Position numbers and translations under genes: made by a program
From: Prescottella subtropica
GTDB lineage: Bacteria; Actinomycetota; Actinomycetes; Mycobacteriales; Mycobacteriaceae
Direction: 5' to 3'
Assembly (NCBI RefSeq): GCF_005434945.1
Contig: NZ_SKCH01000004.1
Span: 124,001-188,000 of the forward strand
Length of the DNA stretch: 64,000 nucleotides
Shown here: piece after piece, positions 62,325 through 64,000 of the stretch
Layout of the letters: each line of letters begins with the position of its first letter
How positions within the stretch are numbered: the first letter of the stretch is position 1
The notes under the pieces: model-generated
What the model saw: the letters and a program-made list of their open reading frames with translations, nothing else
Told to the model about the DNA's origin: nothing
Database searches by the model: none

Positions 62325-63260
62325 ATGGGTGCAGGTCACGGGCACAGTCACGGCAACACCGCGAGCGCCGGGGGCGCCGGTCCGACGCCGACACGTATTC
62401 GCAAGATGGTGTTCGCGCTCGTCATCCTGATCGGGTTCCTCGTCCTCGAAGTCGTCGTCGCGTTGGCGACCGGATCCCTCGCGCTGCTCGCCGACGCCGG
62501 CCACATGCTCACCGACGTCGTCGGACTGTCGATGGGACTCGCCGCGCTGCTGCTGGCTCGGCAGGGCTCCACGGTTGCGGCCCGCACGTTCGGCTGGCAT
62601 CGCGCCGAGGTGCTCACCGCGATGGCCAACGCCGTCCTGCTGCTCGGTGTCGCCGCGTTCGTCATGTACGAGGCGATCGGCCGGATCGGGGACGCCCCCG
62701 ACATCCCCGGTGTCCCGATGATGCTCACCGCGGCCGCCGGCCTGGCCGCCAACATCGTCGTCATGCTGATGCTGCGCGCCGACGCCAAGGACTCGATCGC
62801 GGTCCGCGGCGCCTACCTCGAGGTCCTCGCCGACACCGTCGGCAGCGTCGGAGTCCTCCTCGCCGGTGCCGCACTGGTGCTGTTCGACTGGACGTACGCC
62901 GACATCGTCGTCGGTGTCCTCATCTCGCTGTGGGTGGTGCCGCGCGCCCTCACCCTCGCCGGTGCGGCGCTGCGGATCCTCACCCAGGCGTCCCCCGCGC
63001 ACATCGACGTCGACGCCGTCCGCGGCGACCTGCACGCGCTGCCCGGTGTCGCGGACGTCCACGACCTGCACGTGTGGACGCTCACCACCGGCATGGACGT
63101 CGCCACCGTCCACCTCACGATGGCGCCCGACACCGCCGACTCGCAGCGGGTGCTGGCCGCAGCCAAGACTGTGCTCGACGGGCACGGACTCGGTCACGCC
63201 ACCGTGCAGGTGGAGTCCGGCGCCGAGGGTTCCCGCTGCCAGGAGGACCTCACCTGGTGA
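62325..63260 (+). CDS. Cation diffusion facilitator (CDF) metal exporter
   Basis: A 311-residue transporter with six membrane segments and a C-terminal cytoplasmic domain. The N-terminus is histidine-rich (GHGHSHG). The metal site follows the HxxxD plan: ADAGHMLTD in helix 2 and EVLADTVGS in helix 5, which points to Zn(II)/Cd(II)-type exporters. The ATG follows GAGGAGG. The upstream palindrome suggests metal induction. Its end overlaps the converging PPOX-fold gene by 11 bp. Confidence 0.9.
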   Translation: MGAGHGHSHGNTASAGGAGPTPTRIRKMVFALVILIGFLVLEVVVALATGSLALLADAGHMLTDVVGLSMGLAALLLARQGSTVAARTFGWHRAEVLTAMANAVLLLGVAAFVMYEAIGRIGDAPDIPGVPMMLTAAAGLAANIVVMLMLRADAKDSIAVRGAYLEVLADTVGSVGVLLAGAALVLFDWTYADIVVGVLISLWVVPRALTLAGAALRILTQASPAHIDVDAVRGDLHALPGVADVHDLHVWTLTTGMDVATVHLTMAPDTADSQRVLAAAKTVLDGHGLGHATVQVESGAEGSRCQEDLTW

Positions 63261-63711
63261 ACCGGGTGACCTCGCGGCCGGGACGCCACAGGTCGATGTG
63301 CATCCGGTTCTCGGCCACCGTCGTGAGGACCACCTCGTCGATGTCGAGGGTGAACACGTCGGCCGCGCCGATCTCCTCCGGGTAGGTGTCGGTGATCGCC
63401 CGCTTCTCGGCGCCGGTGAGCTCGCGGGCCCGCCCGGAGATCTTGGCGTCGCCGCCGACCATGTCGTGGTGGCCGGGATTGCTGTGCAGCGCGTACCGCG
63501 GGTCGAGCCGCAGGTCGAGCACCTTGCGGGCGCCGGGCATCGACCCGAGGACCAGTGCGCCGTCGTGCCGGTCGACCTCGGTGCCGCTCACCCGCGGGGA
63601 GCCGTCGGCCCGCAGCGTCGCGAGGACGTGATGCCGGTGCGCGGTCAGTCGCGCGTGGACGGCCTCGGCCAGTGCCGGGGCCGCGTCGGTGAATTCCTGC
63701 CAGGTTGCCAT
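63250..63711 (-). CDS. Pyridoxamine 5'-phosphate oxidase-fold protein
   Basis: A 153-residue split beta-barrel protein. It starts with HHVLATLRADGSPRVSGTEV, continues with GSMPGARKVLDLRLDPRYAL, and ends in HIDLWRPGREV. This pattern suits the actinobacterial PPOX/F420-binding group; cofactor may be FMN, F420 or heme. The substrate is unknown. It converges on the CDF gene with overlapping ends. Confidence 0.75.
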   Translation of the reverse strand: MATWQEFTDAAPALAEAVHARLTAHRHHVLATLRADGSPRVSGTEVDRHDGALVLGSMPGARKVLDLRLDPRYALHSNPGHHDMVGGDAKISGRARELTGAEKRAITDTYPEEIGAADVFTLDIDEVVLTTVAENRMHIDLWRPGREVTRFTR

Positions 63712-63754
63712 GCGCCCAGTGTGCAGGCCGCCACCGACAGCGCGCGCCCGGACG

Positions 63755-64000
63755 TCACAGCATGCGACGCCGGTGGTCCAGGGCGCGGGCGCGGCGCACC
63801 GACACCCGCGACCACACCTTCTGCTGGATCGCGAGTGTCACCCACCCGGCGAGCGCCATCCCGACCAGGTTGAGGACCAGTTGCAGCGTGCTGCCCCAGA
63901 TCTCGTGTCCCGCGCCGAATGCGATACCGAGGGCGATGTTGCCGGCGGCGGGCACTGTGGTCACCGAGATGAACACCCCGGACAGGCCGCCGAGTTTCGA
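63755..64000 (-). CDS. DUF389-type membrane protein, C-terminal part only
   Basis: The frame enters from the right edge, so only the last 81 residues are seen. It reads [20 protein letters not shown], then a membrane segment ([20 protein letters not shown]) and an arginine-rich tail. The [15 protein letters not shown] motif is typical of the DUF389 family. Function unknown; the start lies beyond the window. Confidence 0.75.
   Translation of the reverse strand, partial: SKLGGLSGVFISVTTVPAAGNIALGIAFGAGHEIWGSTLQLVLNLVGMALAGWVTLAIQQKVWSRVSVRRARALDHRRRML

Overview
The window is high-GC actinobacterial DNA, most probably Rhodococcus or a close mycolic-acid relative. The evidence is gene content and order. 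An iniBAC-type locus, the dnaK-grpE-dnaJ-hspR operon, clpB divergent from a flavohemoglobin gene, pyrE, a TrmH-type methyltransferase, a GH76-like gene, a DedA gene, class II fba and a DUF3151 gene all have counterparts in the M. tuberculosis stretch from about Rv0339c to Rv0385. This comparison is from memory, not from an alignment.

Layout. 1-12118: a cell-envelope stress module. On the minus strand lie an Hsp70-like membrane protein, a large ATP-binding LuxR regulator (IniR-like) and a secreted S1 protease cut by the left edge. Facing them on the plus strand are iniB-, iniA- and iniC-like genes and an M13 metallopeptidase lipoprotein. 12138-18065: a phytoene-desaturase-like oxidoreductase, then the heat-shock operon with HspR (HAIR) operators. 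18090-36593: an accessory, mostly catabolic block that appears inserted into the conserved backbone. It holds a branched-chain-type ABC importer, an F420-type oxidoreductase, PadR and IclR regulators, an esterase, a compact kshA-hsaA-hsaC set on the minus strand, and three SDRs plus an acyl-CoA synthetase on the plus strand. 36640-46937: flavohemoglobin, clpB (again with a HAIR operator), a Baeyer-Villiger monooxygenase, small membrane proteins and pyrE. 47016-55989: galT-galK, a MarR-controlled exporter, a lysoplasmalogenase-like gene, and TetR facing a predicted metal-dependent hydrolase and a membrane protein. 56058-64000: RNA methyltransferase, an interrupted GH76 gene, DedA, fba, DUF3151, a FUSC-type membrane protein, a CDF metal exporter, a PPOX-fold protein and a DUF389 fragment.

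How the genes work together. HspR probably represses both dnaK and clpB through HAIR elements at 13744, 13799 and 38395. The IclR protein is a plausible regulator of the steroid-type genes: a perfect TGGAAC-N2-GTTCCA palindrome precedes the acyl-CoA synthetase, and TGGAAC half-sites lie between kshA and the first SDR. The catabolic set covers 9-alpha-hydroxylation and ring-A hydroxylation and cleavage, but lacks visible kshB, kstD, hsaB and hsaD, so it must rely on partners elsewhere.

The most unusual feature is three families of long, nearly perfect intergenic hairpins. Family A has two copies, B three and C four. Within each family the sequence is conserved, and where copies differ the change is often matched on the other arm. 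Most sit just after stop codons, often between convergent genes. Others sit inside a heat-shock operon, in front of an operon or between divergent genes, so simple termination does not explain them all.
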